Positions 47,959 through 59,307 are shown, counted from the first letter of the stretch. The stretch is DNA of 64,000 nucleotides from Dethiobacter alkaliphilus AHT 1 (GCF_000174415.1 NZ_ACJM01000011.1:1-64000); one strand, 5' to 3'. A program made the numbers and translations. Notes: generated by a model from the letters alone, not told the origin.

Positions 47959-48189
47959 ATGCGCAGAGAGCGTGGTCGCAGAGGCAGACGTAAAGTCTGT
48001 AACTTCTGTGTAGATAAAGTGCAGAATATCGATTATAAGCTGACAGGCAAGCTGGCACGTTTTGTCACCGAGCGGGGCAAAATCCTGCCGCGCCGTATTT
48101 CCGGCAATTGCGCCAAGCATCAGCGTCAGCTGACCATTGCCATTAAAAGGGCCCGCAATATTGCTTTGCTGCCCTACTCAACTGAGTAA
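47959..48189 (+). CDS. rpsR: Ribosomal protein S18
   Basis: 76 residues, basic. It keeps a CNFC and a C-x-x-H pair (NCAKH) that can bind zinc, and the core [27 protein letters not shown] precedes the ATG. A terminator follows directly. Confidence 0.97.
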   Translation: MRRERGRRGRRKVCNFCVDKVQNIDYKLTGKLARFVTERGKILPRRISGNCAKHQRQLTIAIKRARNIALLPYSTE

Positions 48190-48199
48190 ATAAAGGATA

Positions 48200-48223
48200 A
48201 GCGTCCGGGTTCCGGGCGCTTTT
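48200..48223 (+). terminator. Terminator after rpsR
   Basis: A 9-bp stem with one G-U pair (AGCGTCCGG/CCGGGCGCT), 3-nt loop and a short T run. Separates the rpsF operon from rplI. The 170-bp stretch to rplI holds no gene and no clear promoter. Confidence 0.7.
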
Positions 48224-48396
48224 CATATACCGGCAGGCAAATCTGTTTCACAGTTTATGATGCTTTTCCTATCTTCCCAAAAATAGCGAAAAATTAGCAA
48301 TGAAAAGCAAAGGAAAACAGGCAGGAAATCATTTGCGGCTTGTGGAAAGAAGAACAGTCACGCAAGTCTGTTGCCTGTGAAGAGGAGGTTGATCAG

Positions 48397-48837
48397 ATGC
48401 AGGTGATTTTATTAAAAGATGTTAAGGCTCTGGGAAAAAAGGGTGAGATTAAAGAGGTGGCGGAAGGCTACGGCCGAAACTTCCTTTTGCCCCGTGGTCT
48501 GGCGGTGGAAGCCAGCGGCGGCCACTTAAAGCAGCATAAGCAGCAGGAAAAAGTGGTGGCAGGCAAAAAAGCCAAAGCCCTGACTGAAGCCCAGGAAACG
48601 GCGTCCAAGCTAAATGGGCTTAAGTTGGAGATGAAGGCCAAGGTGGGTGAAAACGGCCGCCTGTTTGGTTCCATCACCAGCAATGATGTGGCGGCTGCCC
48701 TGAAAAAACAGGGTTTTTCCGTGGACAAGCGTAAAGTAGAACTCTCCGACCCGGTAAAGGCTCTGGGGACGTATTCTGTACGTGTAAAACTTCATCCCGA
48801 AGTGGATGCCAACCTGGAGCTTATCGTTAAGTCATAA
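48397..48837 (+). CDS. rplI: Ribosomal protein L9
   Basis: 146 residues. N-terminal domain [34 protein letters not shown] is diagnostic; a long central helix and the C-terminal domain ([18 protein letters not shown]) follow. ATG at 48397 with GAGGAGG is chosen; the frame is open for 19 codons before it without similarity. The yybS and gdpP genes that often precede rplI in Firmicutes are absent. Confidence 0.96.
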   Translation: MQVILLKDVKALGKKGEIKEVAEGYGRNFLLPRGLAVEASGGHLKQHKQQEKVVAGKKAKALTEAQETASKLNGLKLEMKAKVGENGRLFGSITSNDVAAALKKQGFSVDKRKVELSDPVKALGTYSVRVKLHPEVDANLELIVKS

Positions 48838-48857
48838 GCACTAAGGAGCTTGTAGTA

Positions 48858-50804
48858 ATGAAAAAAACATGGACAACAAGAGTATCACAAAACCTACAGT
48901 CACTGGACCAGGAAGATCAGCTTAAGCGGGAGATCAATGCCCTCTATACCATGCTATCCGGGATGGTTGGTGCAGATAAGCTGATTTTAAAGGCAGGGAA
49001 GCTGGAGGCTTTAACTCTGCTGCGTTCCCGTAAACCGGAGGAAAGGGTACTGGGTCTGCAGCGGGTGATTTATGAAAACCCCGCCATCGTGGAGACTCCG
49101 GCTATGGAGGATATTCCCGCTGTATTACAGGAGCTCTATGACGAGCTGGCGGACCAGACCGCCCGCCGCGCTGTGGAAGATTCCATTGAGCGCAAAGTGG
49201 CGGAGAAAATGCAGGAAAAGCATGAAGAATATATAATGGAAGTTAAGCGCCAGCTGGTTAAAGAACAGGGCGGCCCGGAAAGCCCGCAGACATTAAAAAA
49301 GTTTGCCCAGCTGGAAAAGATGAAGTGCCAAAAACTTAACCGTTCCGCCATGGATATTCTGCGTCCCCAGTCCCTGGACGAAATAGTGGGCCAGGAAGCA
49401 GGGGTTCAGGCGCTGATGGCCAAGCTGGCCTCTCCCTATCCCCAGCATATGATTATCTACGGCCCTCCCGGCGTGGGTAAAACCACAGCGGCCCGCCTGG
49501 CACTGGAGGCAGCCAAAAAGCTGAAACAAAGTGCTTTTCATGCCGAAGCGCCCTTTGTGGAAGTTGACGGCACCACTTTGCGCTGGGATCCCAGAGAGAC
49601 CACCAATCCCCTCTTGGGGTCGGTCCATGATCCCATTTATCAGGGCGCCAAAAGAGACCTGGTGGACGGCAGTGTGCCGGAGCCCAAGCCGGGCCTGGTA
49701 ACCGAGGCGCACAGCGGTATCCTGTTTATCGATGAAATCGGCGAGCTGGATTTGCACCTGCAGAGTAAGCTTTTAAAGGTACTGGAAGATAAAAACGTCA
49801 AGTTTGATTCCGCATATTATGATTCCAGCGACAGCCAGGTGCCGCAGTATATCCGTAAGCTTTTTGAAGAAGGGGCTCCGGCAGATTTTGTGCTTATCGG
49901 AGCCACAACCTGCGCCCCGGAGGAAATTAATCCGGCGTTGCGTTCCCGCTGCACCTCAGTGTTTTTTGAGCCACTGACTTCAGCGCACATTGAAGAAATT
50001 GCCGCCGGTGCCGCCGTCAAGCTGGAAGCCAAACTGGAACCGGGCGTGGCGCGCACCATCAGCGAATATACCACCGAAGGTCGCCAGGCGGTAAACCTGG
50101 TGTCAGATGCTTTTGGACTGGCTCTGTACCGGCAGGCCGAAAGTGACAACGAAGAAATTATCATCACCCGGGAGATTGTGATGGATTCCCTGCGTTCCGG
50201 GCGCCACAGTCCCAATGCGCCGCAGAAAAATACCGAAGGTGAAGCTTGCGGCCGGGTTTTTGGCCTGGGAGTGAGCGGCTACCATGGCGGAGTGCTGGAA
50301 ATAGAGGCCATATCCTTTCCTGCCCGCCAGCCCGGCAAAGGTACAATCCGGTTTAATGAAACCGCCGGCAGCATGGCCCGCGATTCGGTTTTTAATGCGG
50401 CGGCGGTCATCCGTCGTATCACCGGGGAGGATTTACAGGACTATGATTTGCATGTCAATGTAATCGGTGGCGGACGTATAGACGGTCCTTCTGCGGGACT
50501 GGCGGTGGTTATTGCCCTGATAAGCGCTATTAAAGACTGGCCTGTGCGGCAAAACGTTGCTGTGACCGGCGAAGTTTCCCTGCAGGGTTATGTCCGTCCT
50601 GTGGGCGGAATCCCCGAAAAGATCTACGGTGCCAGACTTTCCGGCATGCCGGTGGTTTTAGTACCGCAAGAGAATAAAGATGATGTTCCCAAAGTGCCGG
50701 ACGGGATGCAGGTTATTCCCGTGGCCACTGTAGAAGAAGCTCTGCCCTGGTTCTTTGGAGAAACCGCCGCAGAACTGGTGCAGAAAAGAAATAAAGTTTC
50801 CTAA
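48858..50804 (+). CDS. lonC: ATP-dependent Lon-family protease LonC
   Basis: 648 residues. A helical N-terminal region, then an AAA+ module with GPPGVGKTTAARLAL (202-216) and ILFIDEIGELDLHLQSKL, and a Lon protease domain whose catalytic dyad is Ser545 in RIDGPSAGLAVV and Lys588 in GGIPEKIYGARL. The 43-residue Ser-Lys spacing is that of Lon. This architecture fits LonC, a Lon branch found in endospore formers, rather than LonA or LonB. It lies 20 nt after rplI and just before dnaB. Substrates unknown. Confidence 0.9.
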   Translation: MKKTWTTRVSQNLQSLDQEDQLKREINALYTMLSGMVGADKLILKAGKLEALTLLRSRKPEERVLGLQRVIYENPAIVETPAMEDIPAVLQELYDELADQTARRAVEDSIERKVAEKMQEKHEEYIMEVKRQLVKEQGGPESPQTLKKFAQLEKMKCQKLNRSAMDILRPQSLDEIVGQEAGVQALMAKLASPYPQHMIIYGPPGVGKTTAARLALEAAKKLKQSAFHAEAPFVEVDGTTLRWDPRETTNPLLGSVHDPIYQGAKRDLVDGSVPEPKPGLVTEAHSGILFIDEIGELDLHLQSKLLKVLEDKNVKFDSAYYDSSDSQVPQYIRKLFEEGAPADFVLIGATTCAPEEINPALRSRCTSVFFEPLTSAHIEEIAAGAAVKLEAKLEPGVARTISEYTTEGRQAVNLVSDAFGLALYRQAESDNEEIIITREIVMDSLRSGRHSPNAPQKNTEGEACGRVFGLGVSGYHGGVLEIEAISFPARQPGKGTIRFNETAGSMARDSVFNAAAVIRRITGEDLQDYDLHVNVIGGGRIDGPSAGLAVVIALISAIKDWPVRQNVAVTGEVSLQGYVRPVGGIPEKIYGARLSGMPVVLVPQENKDDVPKVPDGMQVIPVATVEEALPWFFGETAAELVQKRNKVS

Positions 50805-50817
50805 AAAGAGGTGTCCT

Positions 50818-52175
50818 ATGAGCGGGAATATGGAACGGGTACCCCCGCAAAACCTGGAGGCGGAACAGTCTGTTCTGGGCTCTATGCTGATTGACAAAGA
50901 TGCCATTGTGGCCTCCAGCGAATATTTGCGGGCCACAGATTTTTATCGTGACGGCCATCAAAAAATTTACCAGGCCATGCTGGATTTAAGTGAACGCGGT
51001 GAACCGGTGGATCTGGTTACTTTGGCCGAGGAGTTAAGCCAGCAAAACCAGCTGGATAATATCGGCGGCATGCCCTATCTCACCACCCTGGCCAATATAG
51101 TCCCCACCGCGGCCAATGTGGGTTATTATGCCCGCATTGTGCAGGAGAAAGCGGTGCTGCGTTCGCTGATTAACAGCGCCACCCGTATTGTTTCGCGCGC
51201 TTTTGAAGCCAAGGACGATGTGGAAGAAATCATGGATGAGGCCGAGCAGGCCATTTTTGAAGTATCCCAGCGCTCTAACCCCCAGGGGTTTGCTTTGATG
51301 AAGGATATTTTAAAAGGTGCCTTTGACCGCATCGATAAACTGTGGGGCAACAAAGGGGGCGTAACCGGTGTGCCCACCGGTTTCCCCGACCTGGACAACA
51401 TGACCTCCGGCTTCCAGAATTCAGATTTGATTATTCTGGCCGCCCGGCCTAGTATGGGTAAGACCACCCTGGCGCTAAACATAGCCCAGCATATAGCGGT
51501 GAATGAAAAACTGCCGGTGGCTGTCTTTTCCCTGGAAATGTCCAAAGAGCAGCTGGTACAGCGGATTCTTTGTGCCCAGGCCAATATCGACGCGCAACGC
51601 CTGCGGCGCGGTTTTCTGGCCGAGGATGATTACCCCCGGCTGACCAAGGCGGCGGGGCCGCTGGCGGAAGCGCCGCTGTTTATTGATGACACCGCCGCCA
51701 TTTCCGTGATGGAGATGCGGGCCAAAGCCCGCCGCCTTAAAGCGGAGCATGGCCTGTCTGCCATCTTTATCGACTACCTGCAGCTGATGCAGGGCAGCGG
51801 ACGGGCGGAAAACCGACAACAGGAAATTTCGGGTATCTCCCGTTCCCTGAAGGCACTGGCCAAGGAACTGGATTGCCCCGTTGTGGCGCTGTCTCAGTTA
51901 TCCCGTGCGGTGGAACAGCGGGAAAAGAAGCGGCCCATTCTCAGTGACCTGCTGGAATCGGGCGGGATTGAAGCCAACGCCGATATTGTGGCCTTTATTT
52001 ATCGCGAAGGCTATTATGATCCCAACATGGAAAACCGTCAGGATACAGAAATTATCCTGGCCAAGCAGAGAAACGGCCCGGTAGGGACCATTAACCTGTA
52101 CTTCAAAGAGAGCCACAACAAATTCCTCAGCATTTCCCGTGACCATGAACCGGGGATGGAACCTCCGGCCACCGC

Positions 52176-52179
<4 letters not shown>
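50818..52179 (+). CDS. dnaB: Replicative DNA helicase DnaB/DnaC
   Basis: 453 residues, the ring helicase that unwinds DNA at the fork. N-terminal domain with PQNLEAEQSVLGSMLIDK; RecA-like domain with ARPSMGKTTLALNIA, VAVFSLEMSKEQLVQR, IFIDYLQLM, and SQLSRAVEQREKKRPILSDLLESGGIEANAD. No intein. GAGGTG precedes the ATG at 50818, 14 nt after lonC. In Bacillus it is called dnaC. Confidence 0.97.
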
Positions 52180-53593
<1,414 letters not shown>

Positions 53594-53633
53594 GGCTCTC
53601 TTCTAAGGCATTGCTTATTTCCTGAATTAACCG

Positions 53634-53662
53634 TTGACAAAGTATCAATGATATAGTAGTAT
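53634..53662 (+). promoter_or_regulatory. Promoter of the tRNA-Lys/tRNA-Glu unit
   Basis: TTGACA and TAGTAT with a 17-nt spacer, about 20 bp before tRNA-Lys. Confidence 0.7.
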
Positions 53663-53681
53663 ATTATTCCGTAGGACATTT

Positions 53682-53757
53682 GAGCCATTAGCTCAGTTGG
53701 CAGAGCACCTGACTTTTAATCAGGGTGTCGGTGGTTCGAGCCCACCATGGCTCACCA
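53682..53757 (+). tRNA. tRNA-Lys (TTT)
   Basis: 76 nt with a full cloverleaf. The 7-bp acceptor stem is GAGCCAT/ATGGCTC, the anticodon loop CTTTTAA gives anticodon TTT, the T-loop is GTTCGAG and CCA is encoded. It heads a two-tRNA unit in the 421-bp gap between purA and the M23 peptidase gene. Confidence 0.98.
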
Positions 53758-53764
53758 TTATTCT

Positions 53765-53839
53765 GGCCCCTTGGTCAAGCGGTCAAGACACCGGCCTTTC
53801 ACGCCGGTAACACGGGTTCGATTCCCGTAGGGGTCACCA
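53765..53839 (+). tRNA. tRNA-Glu (TTC)
   Basis: 75 nt with a full cloverleaf. Acceptor stem GGCCCCT/AGGGGTC (one G-U), anticodon loop CTTTCAC gives TTC, T-loop GTTCGAT and an encoded CCA. Seven nt after tRNA-Lys. Confidence 0.97.
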
Positions 53840-53847
53840 AGAATGTT

Positions 53848-53880
53848 AAGAGACCTATTAATGGTCTCTTATTTTTTTTT
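53848..53880 (+). terminator. Terminator of the tRNA unit
   Basis: An 8-bp stem AAGAGACC/GGTCTCTT, 7-nt loop, and nine T residues after one A. Between here and the next gene (53881-54014) the DNA is AT-rich and has no clear feature. Confidence 0.93.
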
Positions 53881-54014
53881 AAGTTTTTTTAATAAAGTAT
53901 TAAATTTTTGCAGGATTTTCTTAAGAAATGAAGAAATAGACTGAAGTGAAGTCAGAAAATACCATTGTAGAACCGGAAATTACATATTTTCCCGGCAAAC
54001 TAGAGAGGTGTCAT

Positions 54015-55565
54015 ATGCATAAAGAAAAACTGACGGCAATCATGCAAATGGCTAAGAAAAAGCTGCAGGCAGGGTTGACAGGGTTACGGCAACGCTCAGC
54101 AAAGCTGGTCAAGCCGGATCTGGCAAAATTTAAAGCCAAGTTACAGTCAGTGAGGTTACCAAAACCGGATTTAACTAAACTTCGGGACATAAAGGTTCCT
54201 AAGCCGGATTTTACAAAACTTCTTGCGCAGGCCAGGCGCATTAATTTAAAATATGTCGGCGCCGTTTTGGCCGTGGGTTTAATCCTGGCCACTTCGCTGG
54301 TGGTTCAGGCAGGATCCTACGCTTATGTGGTCTATGTTGATGATGAGGAAGTGGGACTGATAAGCGAAGAGGAATTTGTCACGGAGCTTCTGGCCGAGCT
54401 TAAAGAGCAGGAAGAAGAGCGTTTTGGCCTGGACGTGAGCGCACTTCAGCAAATCCGTGTGGAGAGGGAGCAGCGCCGGGGCGAGAAACCCGATGACTGG
54501 GAAGTGAAGGATTACCTTCGCCGCACTTTGGATTATAATGTATACGCCTATGTCATTTACATAAATGGCAAATCCACTCTGGCAGTGGAGAGTGAAGAAG
54601 ATTACGAAACGGTGCTGGAAGGTTTAAAAACCGCCTATGTTAGCGGCGATGATAATGCCATTATCCAGGCCGTGGTCTTAAACGACCAGGTGGAGGCGCG
54701 CCTGATGCTGGTGGATCCCGATGAATTATACGCTGCGGAAACAGCCACACAGATTCTGGCCCGCGGTACAGACCGCCGGGAAACTTATCTGGTTTCCCGC
54801 GGGGACTCGCTGTGGACCATTGCCCGAAACAATAATCTTACCGTCAGTGAGATCAGGGAAGCCAACCCCCAGATAGATGAAGACAGTATCAAGCCCGGTG
54901 AGGAACTGGACCTTTTAGTCTCCCAACCCCTTGTTAATGTATCGGTAACCGAAGATGTGGTAGTGACCCAAAGAATCCCCTACGAAACAAAGTACCAAAA
55001 TGACAGCAGCATGTATCGCGGCAACACCCGCGTTGTTGAGTCGGGGAAACAGGGAACCAAAGAAGTTACGTATCGAATTACCACAGAAAATGGTCATGAA
55101 GTTAAGCGTGAAATGGTGTCTGAAGAGGTTATTCAGGAACCGGAAGACCGGATTGTGGCCCGGGGTACGGCTGCAGTACCTGCCGCACAGGGCACCGGCC
55201 GGTTCCAGTGGCCGGTATCCGGCGGCGGCAGAATTACATCCCCGTACGGACCGCGTGGAGGCGGATTCCATCGTGGTGTAGACATTGCCACTTCCAGTGG
55301 TACACCGGTGTTGGCTGCAGACAGTGGACGGGTGACCCAGGCCGGCTGGTCCGGCGGGTACGGACTGATGGTAACCATTGACCACGGAAACGGCTATGTG
55401 ACACGGTATGCGCATAACTCTTCAAACCAGGTTTCTGTGGGCCAAACAGTACAGCGCGGTCAGCAGATTGCCCGAATAGGCAGCACCGGCAATTCCACCG
55501 GCCCGCACCTGCATTTTGAAGTGCTTCGCAACGGCTCTCATGTAAACCCGATGCAGTTTTTCTAA
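54015..55565 (+). CDS. Membrane-anchored M23 endopeptidase with LysM and G5 domains
   Basis: 516 residues. A basic cytoplasmic N-terminus of about 75 residues carries three KPD-type repeats (KPDLAKF, KPDLTKL, KPDFTKL). One transmembrane segment follows (YVGAVLAVGLILATSLVVQA). Outside come a region of unknown fold, a LysM (YLVSRGDSLWTIARNNN), a G5 domain with TQRIPYETKY, and a C-terminal M23 domain with HRGVD and GPHLHFEV zinc ligands. It should bind peptidoglycan and cut its cross-links. ATG at 54015 with GAGAGG is chosen. Similar proteins are linked to sporulation and cell wall growth. Confidence 0.9.
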   Translation: MHKEKLTAIMQMAKKKLQAGLTGLRQRSAKLVKPDLAKFKAKLQSVRLPKPDLTKLRDIKVPKPDFTKLLAQARRINLKYVGAVLAVGLILATSLVVQAGSYAYVVYVDDEEVGLISEEEFVTELLAELKEQEEERFGLDVSALQQIRVEREQRRGEKPDDWEVKDYLRRTLDYNVYAYVIYINGKSTLAVESEEDYETVLEGLKTAYVSGDDNAIIQAVVLNDQVEARLMLVDPDELYAAETATQILARGTDRRETYLVSRGDSLWTIARNNNLTVSEIREANPQIDEDSIKPGEELDLLVSQPLVNVSVTEDVVVTQRIPYETKYQNDSSMYRGNTRVVESGKQGTKEVTYRITTENGHEVKREMVSEEVIQEPEDRIVARGTAAVPAAQGTGRFQWPVSGGGRITSPYGPRGGGFHRGVDIATSSGTPVLAADSGRVTQAGWSGGYGLMVTIDHGNGYVTRYAHNSSNQVSVGQTVQRGQQIARIGSTGNSTGPHLHFEVLRNGSHVNPMQFF

Positions 55566-55574
55566 AGAAACCCC

Positions 55575-55599
55575 AAAGCCCGGACCTTGTCCGGGCTTT
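55575..55599 (+). terminator. Terminator after the M23 peptidase gene
   Basis: A perfect 11-bp stem AAAGCCCGGAC/GTCCGGGCTTT with loop CTT, 9 nt after the stop codon. The T tail is short. Confidence 0.8.
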
Positions 55600-55692
55600 G
55601 TCATATAAAAATAACTCCACTGTAATCTGCTTGTAATATAAGCACTGTATAATGAAAATAAGTTTGACCCCCTCTTAATATATTTTTCTTTT

Positions 55693-55722
55693 AATAACGT
55701 GGCACCCCACGTTATTTTTTTT
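55693..55722 (+). terminator. Orphan terminator
   Basis: A perfect 10-bp stem AATAACGTGG/CCACGTTATT, 4-nt loop, six more T residues. It lies in a 253-bp gap, 94 bp beyond the terminator of the previous gene, with TATAAT at 55648-55653 before it. A second terminator without an obvious gene suggests a short transcript. Confidence 0.8.
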
Positions 55723-55818
55723 GCCTAAATTTATCTTCTTTGTGCCTGCTATTTCCAATGAAGAGTCGGCATAAATCTGTTATGATGAAAATGAAGGATT
55801 GACGGGGGAGGGGATACC

Positions 55819-56706
55819 ATGGCAGGAGTCCAACTTAAACGCCATCAAATGCGCCTGGCAGTGGTGGCGCTTTGTTTTTTGCTGGTTACCAGTCCAATGT
55901 TTTCTAATCTGCTGCACACTGCCTGGCAGGGCATTGTGGCGGTCTCGGCCCGCAGACACTATGTGCAGTGGCCGGCACTGGAGACCGAGTATTTTCAGTT
56001 GCGCTACAGCCCGGAAGATGAGGATATAGCTGCCTGGCTGGGATCGGAAGCCGATGCGGCGGTAAAGCAGGTGGCCGCCATTTTACCTCACCAATCCGGA
56101 ACAAAAAGACCTTGGCTGGTGGTTGTCCCCGACCAGGAAACTTTTCAGGAGGTTTTTGGCTGGAGTGACGGTACGGGAGCATTAGGAGTATACCTGGCAG
56201 ATACAGTTAAAATCCTTACTCCCCGCGCCTGGGACTGGGTGGGAGAAGAAGAACGGCTGGAGCAATTTGTGCAGAAGGGCCCTTTGGTTCATGAGTACAC
56301 CCATTTTGTGCTGGATTTGCGTACCCGGGGAAATTACACCCGGTGGTTCAGTGAAGGACTGTCCCAAATAGTCGAATATCAGGTGCTGGGTTATGAATGG
56401 CTGGAAGCGGGAAGCTCGCTGGCCAATACCCTGTACTCTCTGGATGAACTGGACAAAGGCTTTGATGAACTGCCAAATCAGGCTCTGGCCTATCGGCAGG
56501 GTCTGAGTATGGTGACATACATGGAGCATTTGAAAGGCGTGGATGGCCTAAACCGTTTTATTGATGTGCTGGGAGAGCAAACACCTTTTTATCAGGCCCT
56601 AAAGCAGGTGTACGGCCTGGACAGAGAAGAATTTATAAACGGCTGGCAAAAGTGGCATAGGGAAGATGACCGCTGGTTCAGGGTCAGAGAAGATGGAAAA
56701 AACTAA
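55819..56706 (+). CDS. Membrane-anchored zinc metallopeptidase (peptidase MA-like)
   Basis: 295 residues. A signal anchor (LAVVALCFLLVTSPMFSNLL) leads to an outer domain with PWLVVVPDQETFQEVFGW, then the zinc motif HEYTHFVLDLRTRGNYTRWFSEGLSQIVEY. HEYTH gives two zinc ligands and the catalytic Glu; the Glu of FSEG is the likely third ligand, as in gluzincins. It should hydrolyse an external peptide or act on the wall, but the substrate is unknown. GGAGGGG precedes the ATG. Confidence 0.85.
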   Translation: MAGVQLKRHQMRLAVVALCFLLVTSPMFSNLLHTAWQGIVAVSARRHYVQWPALETEYFQLRYSPEDEDIAAWLGSEADAAVKQVAAILPHQSGTKRPWLVVVPDQETFQEVFGWSDGTGALGVYLADTVKILTPRAWDWVGEEERLEQFVQKGPLVHEYTHFVLDLRTRGNYTRWFSEGLSQIVEYQVLGYEWLEAGSSLANTLYSLDELDKGFDELPNQALAYRQGLSMVTYMEHLKGVDGLNRFIDVLGEQTPFYQALKQVYGLDREEFINGWQKWHREDDRWFRVREDGKN

Positions 56707-56804
56707 GCGCCTTATCAGGCGCTTTTTGCACTATCGGGGTCCAGGCAGGAAAAAAACTCTTTTAAACGAAGTAATAGGTACTAACTAACAGATGAGGTGT
56801 GGCC

Positions 56805-57503
56805 GTGCTTAGCAAAAAGATTTTGGTGGTGGATGATGAAAAGCCCATTGCGGAAATCCTGCGTTACAACCTGGTGCAGGAAGGCTATGCCGTGGTGGTG
56901 GCCTATGACGGCGAGGAAGCTACCCGCCTGATGCAGACCGAATCGCCTGATCTGGTTCTGTTGGATATTATGCTGCCCAAAAAGGACGGCTTTGCCGTCT
57001 GCCGCGATATCCGGCGGGTAAGCAATGTTCCCATTATTATGCTCACAGCAAAGGATACCGAACTTGATACGGTGCTGGGCCTGGAGCTGGGTGCCGATGA
57101 CTATGTGACCAAGCCTTTTTCCGCCCGTGAAGTGTTGGCCCGCGTTAAGGCCCAACTGCGCCGCACACAAGCTGCCAAAGGGCCTGGCGGCGAGTTTCTC
57201 ATCTGTGATGACCTGCAGGTGGACACCGGCAGGATGGAAATCCGCAAAAACGGTGTAGACATTGATCTTACTTACCGGGAATATCTGCTCCTTGTGTACC
57301 TGATGCGCAACGCGGGGTATGTTATCAGCCGTGAGAAGCTGCTATCTGAAGTGTGGGGCTATGATTTCTACGGTGATGAGCGAACAGTGGATGTCACTAT
57401 TCGCCGTTTGCGGGAAAAGATTGAAGAAAACCCCAGTCAGCCCCGCTATATTCGCACCAAGCGCGGTGCCGGGTATTTCATCAGGAGAAAAGATCATGTT
57501 TAG
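56805..57503 (+). CDS. walR: Response regulator WalR (YycF)
   Basis: 232 residues, OmpR family. It starts LSKKILVVDDEKPIAEILRYNL, close to WalR of Bacillus, has the phospho-Asp region LVLLDIMLPKKDGF, KDTELDTVLGLELGADDYVTKPF and the winged helix SREKLLSEVWGYDFYGDERTVDV. WalR controls cell wall hydrolases and is essential in many Firmicutes. GTG at 56805 with GAGGTG five bases upstream is preferred over GTG at 56799. It heads walR-walK-walH-walI. Confidence 0.95.
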   Translation: MLSKKILVVDDEKPIAEILRYNLVQEGYAVVVAYDGEEATRLMQTESPDLVLLDIMLPKKDGFAVCRDIRRVSNVPIIMLTAKDTELDTVLGLELGADDYVTKPFSAREVLARVKAQLRRTQAAKGPGGEFLICDDLQVDTGRMEIRKNGVDIDLTYREYLLLVYLMRNAGYVISREKLLSEVWGYDFYGDERTVDVTIRRLREKIEENPSQPRYIRTKRGAGYFIRRKDHV

Positions 57504-59307
57504 AAGCGTTCAGTGGAAAATTGTCTTTATCTATTCTCTGCTGATTCTTTTTGCCATGCAGTTTTTCGCCGTGTTTTTGACCCAGTCCCTGGAGCGGTAC
57601 TATCTGGATACGTATGCGGAAAACCTGGAATCCCAGGGTTTACTACTGGCCAATTTTGTGGAACGCTATCTGGCCGGCGGCGATGACGACGGTTCCATTG
57701 ACGGCCTGGTATTGGAGTACTCCCGTTATGCGGGAACCACCGATATTATGGTCCTGGATGCTTTTGGCCGGGTTGTTTCCTCCTCCCGCCCTGAAGAGCA
57801 GCTGCAGGGCCAGCGAATTTTTCAGGAAGAAATAACCCGGGCTCTTACCGGCAGCCGCAGCGAAGAAATACGGTTGGAACCGGAAACAAGGGAACGGGTC
57901 AAATATCTTGCTCTGCCTGTCCGCTCCGGTGAAAAAACGCTGGGTGTGGTATATCTGATTGGTTCACTGGAGCCCATTTATGCCACACTGCGGGAAATCC
58001 AGTTTATCTTTTTAACAGGGGCGGTACTGGTCATCGGAGTCACGGTTTTGCTGGGCTTTTTTCTGGCTAAGACCATTACAGGCCCTATTCAGGAGGTTAC
58101 CTCCAAGGCAGCACAAATTGCCCACGGTGATTTCCGGCAGCGTATTACAATCCATTCCCAGGATGAAATCGGCCGGTTGGGCCAGATGTTTAATTACCTC
58201 TCCCGCCAGCTTGACGCCACGTTAAGGGAAATCTCTTCGGAAAAGGGAAAAGTGGAGGCTATCCTCAATCATATGACCGACGGCATTGTGGCTCTGAACC
58301 GGGACGGACAGGTCCTGCATGTCAACCCCACTGCCCACCGACTCCTGGATTTAAACGAAGAGAGTGAACCTACTGCGGAAGTACTGGGACAGTTGGTGGC
58401 GCCGGTGGATTTGGCGGCCATTTTAAATACGGGACGGCAGGAAAGCCGTGAGATTATGCTGCAGCCCCACCAGCAGCTGATTGTTGCCAGCTATGTTCCC
58501 TTCCATACCCAGGATGAAATTACCGATACCGAATTTCTCTCCGGAGTGCTTATTGTTCTCCATGATGTCACCAAAGAACGGGAACTGATTCGCATCCAAC
58601 AGGAATTTGTGGCCAATGTTTCCCATGAACTGCGTACACCGCTGACCACCATGAAAAGTTATACCGAAACCTTATTGGGCGGAGCCATGTATGAGCCTGA
58701 GACCTGCCTGTCTTTTCTTTCCACCATGGAAAAGGAAACGGAACGGATGGTGCGGTTGGTAAAGGATCTTTTGGCGCTCTCCCAGTTGGATTACCGGCAG
58801 GTGGCCTGGCGGAAGGAAAAGCTTCCTTTAAATGAACTGGTGAGTGAAGTGGTCAACGAACTGCGCGTTAAATTTCAGGAAGAACCGCGCCATGTTACGG
58901 TGGAACTGCCTGAGACTACGGTCTGGCACTGTTTTGACCGCGACAAAATGAAACAGGTTTTGATTAATGTCATTCAGAATTCCTTTAAGTATACGGCGGA
59001 ACACGGTTTAATCCGGATTGCACTGGAAGTGGCTGAAGACCAGGCTGTAATCCATGTAGCCGATGACGGCATAGGTATTCCACCTGAGGATGTTAAACGG
59101 GTATTTGACCGTTTTTACCGTGTGGACAAGGCACGGTCCCGTGATTTTGGCGGAACCGGACTGGGACTGTCCATTGCCCGTGAAATTGTGGAAGCACACG
59201 GCGGCAGTATTACCGTATGCAGTGAGCCGGAAAAGGGCACCCAATTTACCATAAGCCTGCCGCTGACAACGGATGAAGGAGGGGCGGATGCATGCGAGAG
59301 CGCATAA
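57496..59307 (+). CDS. walK: Sensor histidine kinase WalK (YycG)
   Basis: 603 residues. Two transmembrane segments (about 8-30 and 170-190) flank an external sensor domain; HAMP (about 190-245), PAS (about 250-355), HisKA with NVSHELRTPLTTMKS (His377) and HATPase with NVIQNSFKYTAEHG, DDGIGIP and GGTGLGLSIA follow. This layout is that of WalK. It overlaps walR by 8 nt and walH by 16 nt. It has the PAS domain that the left-arm kinase lacks. Confidence 0.95.
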   Translation: MFRSVQWKIVFIYSLLILFAMQFFAVFLTQSLERYYLDTYAENLESQGLLLANFVERYLAGGDDDGSIDGLVLEYSRYAGTTDIMVLDAFGRVVSSSRPEEQLQGQRIFQEEITRALTGSRSEEIRLEPETRERVKYLALPVRSGEKTLGVVYLIGSLEPIYATLREIQFIFLTGAVLVIGVTVLLGFFLAKTITGPIQEVTSKAAQIAHGDFRQRITIHSQDEIGRLGQMFNYLSRQLDATLREISSEKGKVEAILNHMTDGIVALNRDGQVLHVNPTAHRLLDLNEESEPTAEVLGQLVAPVDLAAILNTGRQESREIMLQPHQQLIVASYVPFHTQDEITDTEFLSGVLIVLHDVTKERELIRIQQEFVANVSHELRTPLTTMKSYTETLLGGAMYEPETCLSFLSTMEKETERMVRLVKDLLALSQLDYRQVAWRKEKLPLNELVSEVVNELRVKFQEEPRHVTVELPETTVWHCFDRDKMKQVLINVIQNSFKYTAEHGLIRIALEVAEDQAVIHVADDGIGIPPEDVKRVFDRFYRVDKARSRDFGGTGLGLSIAREIVEAHGGSITVCSEPEKGTQFTISLPLTTDEGGADACESA

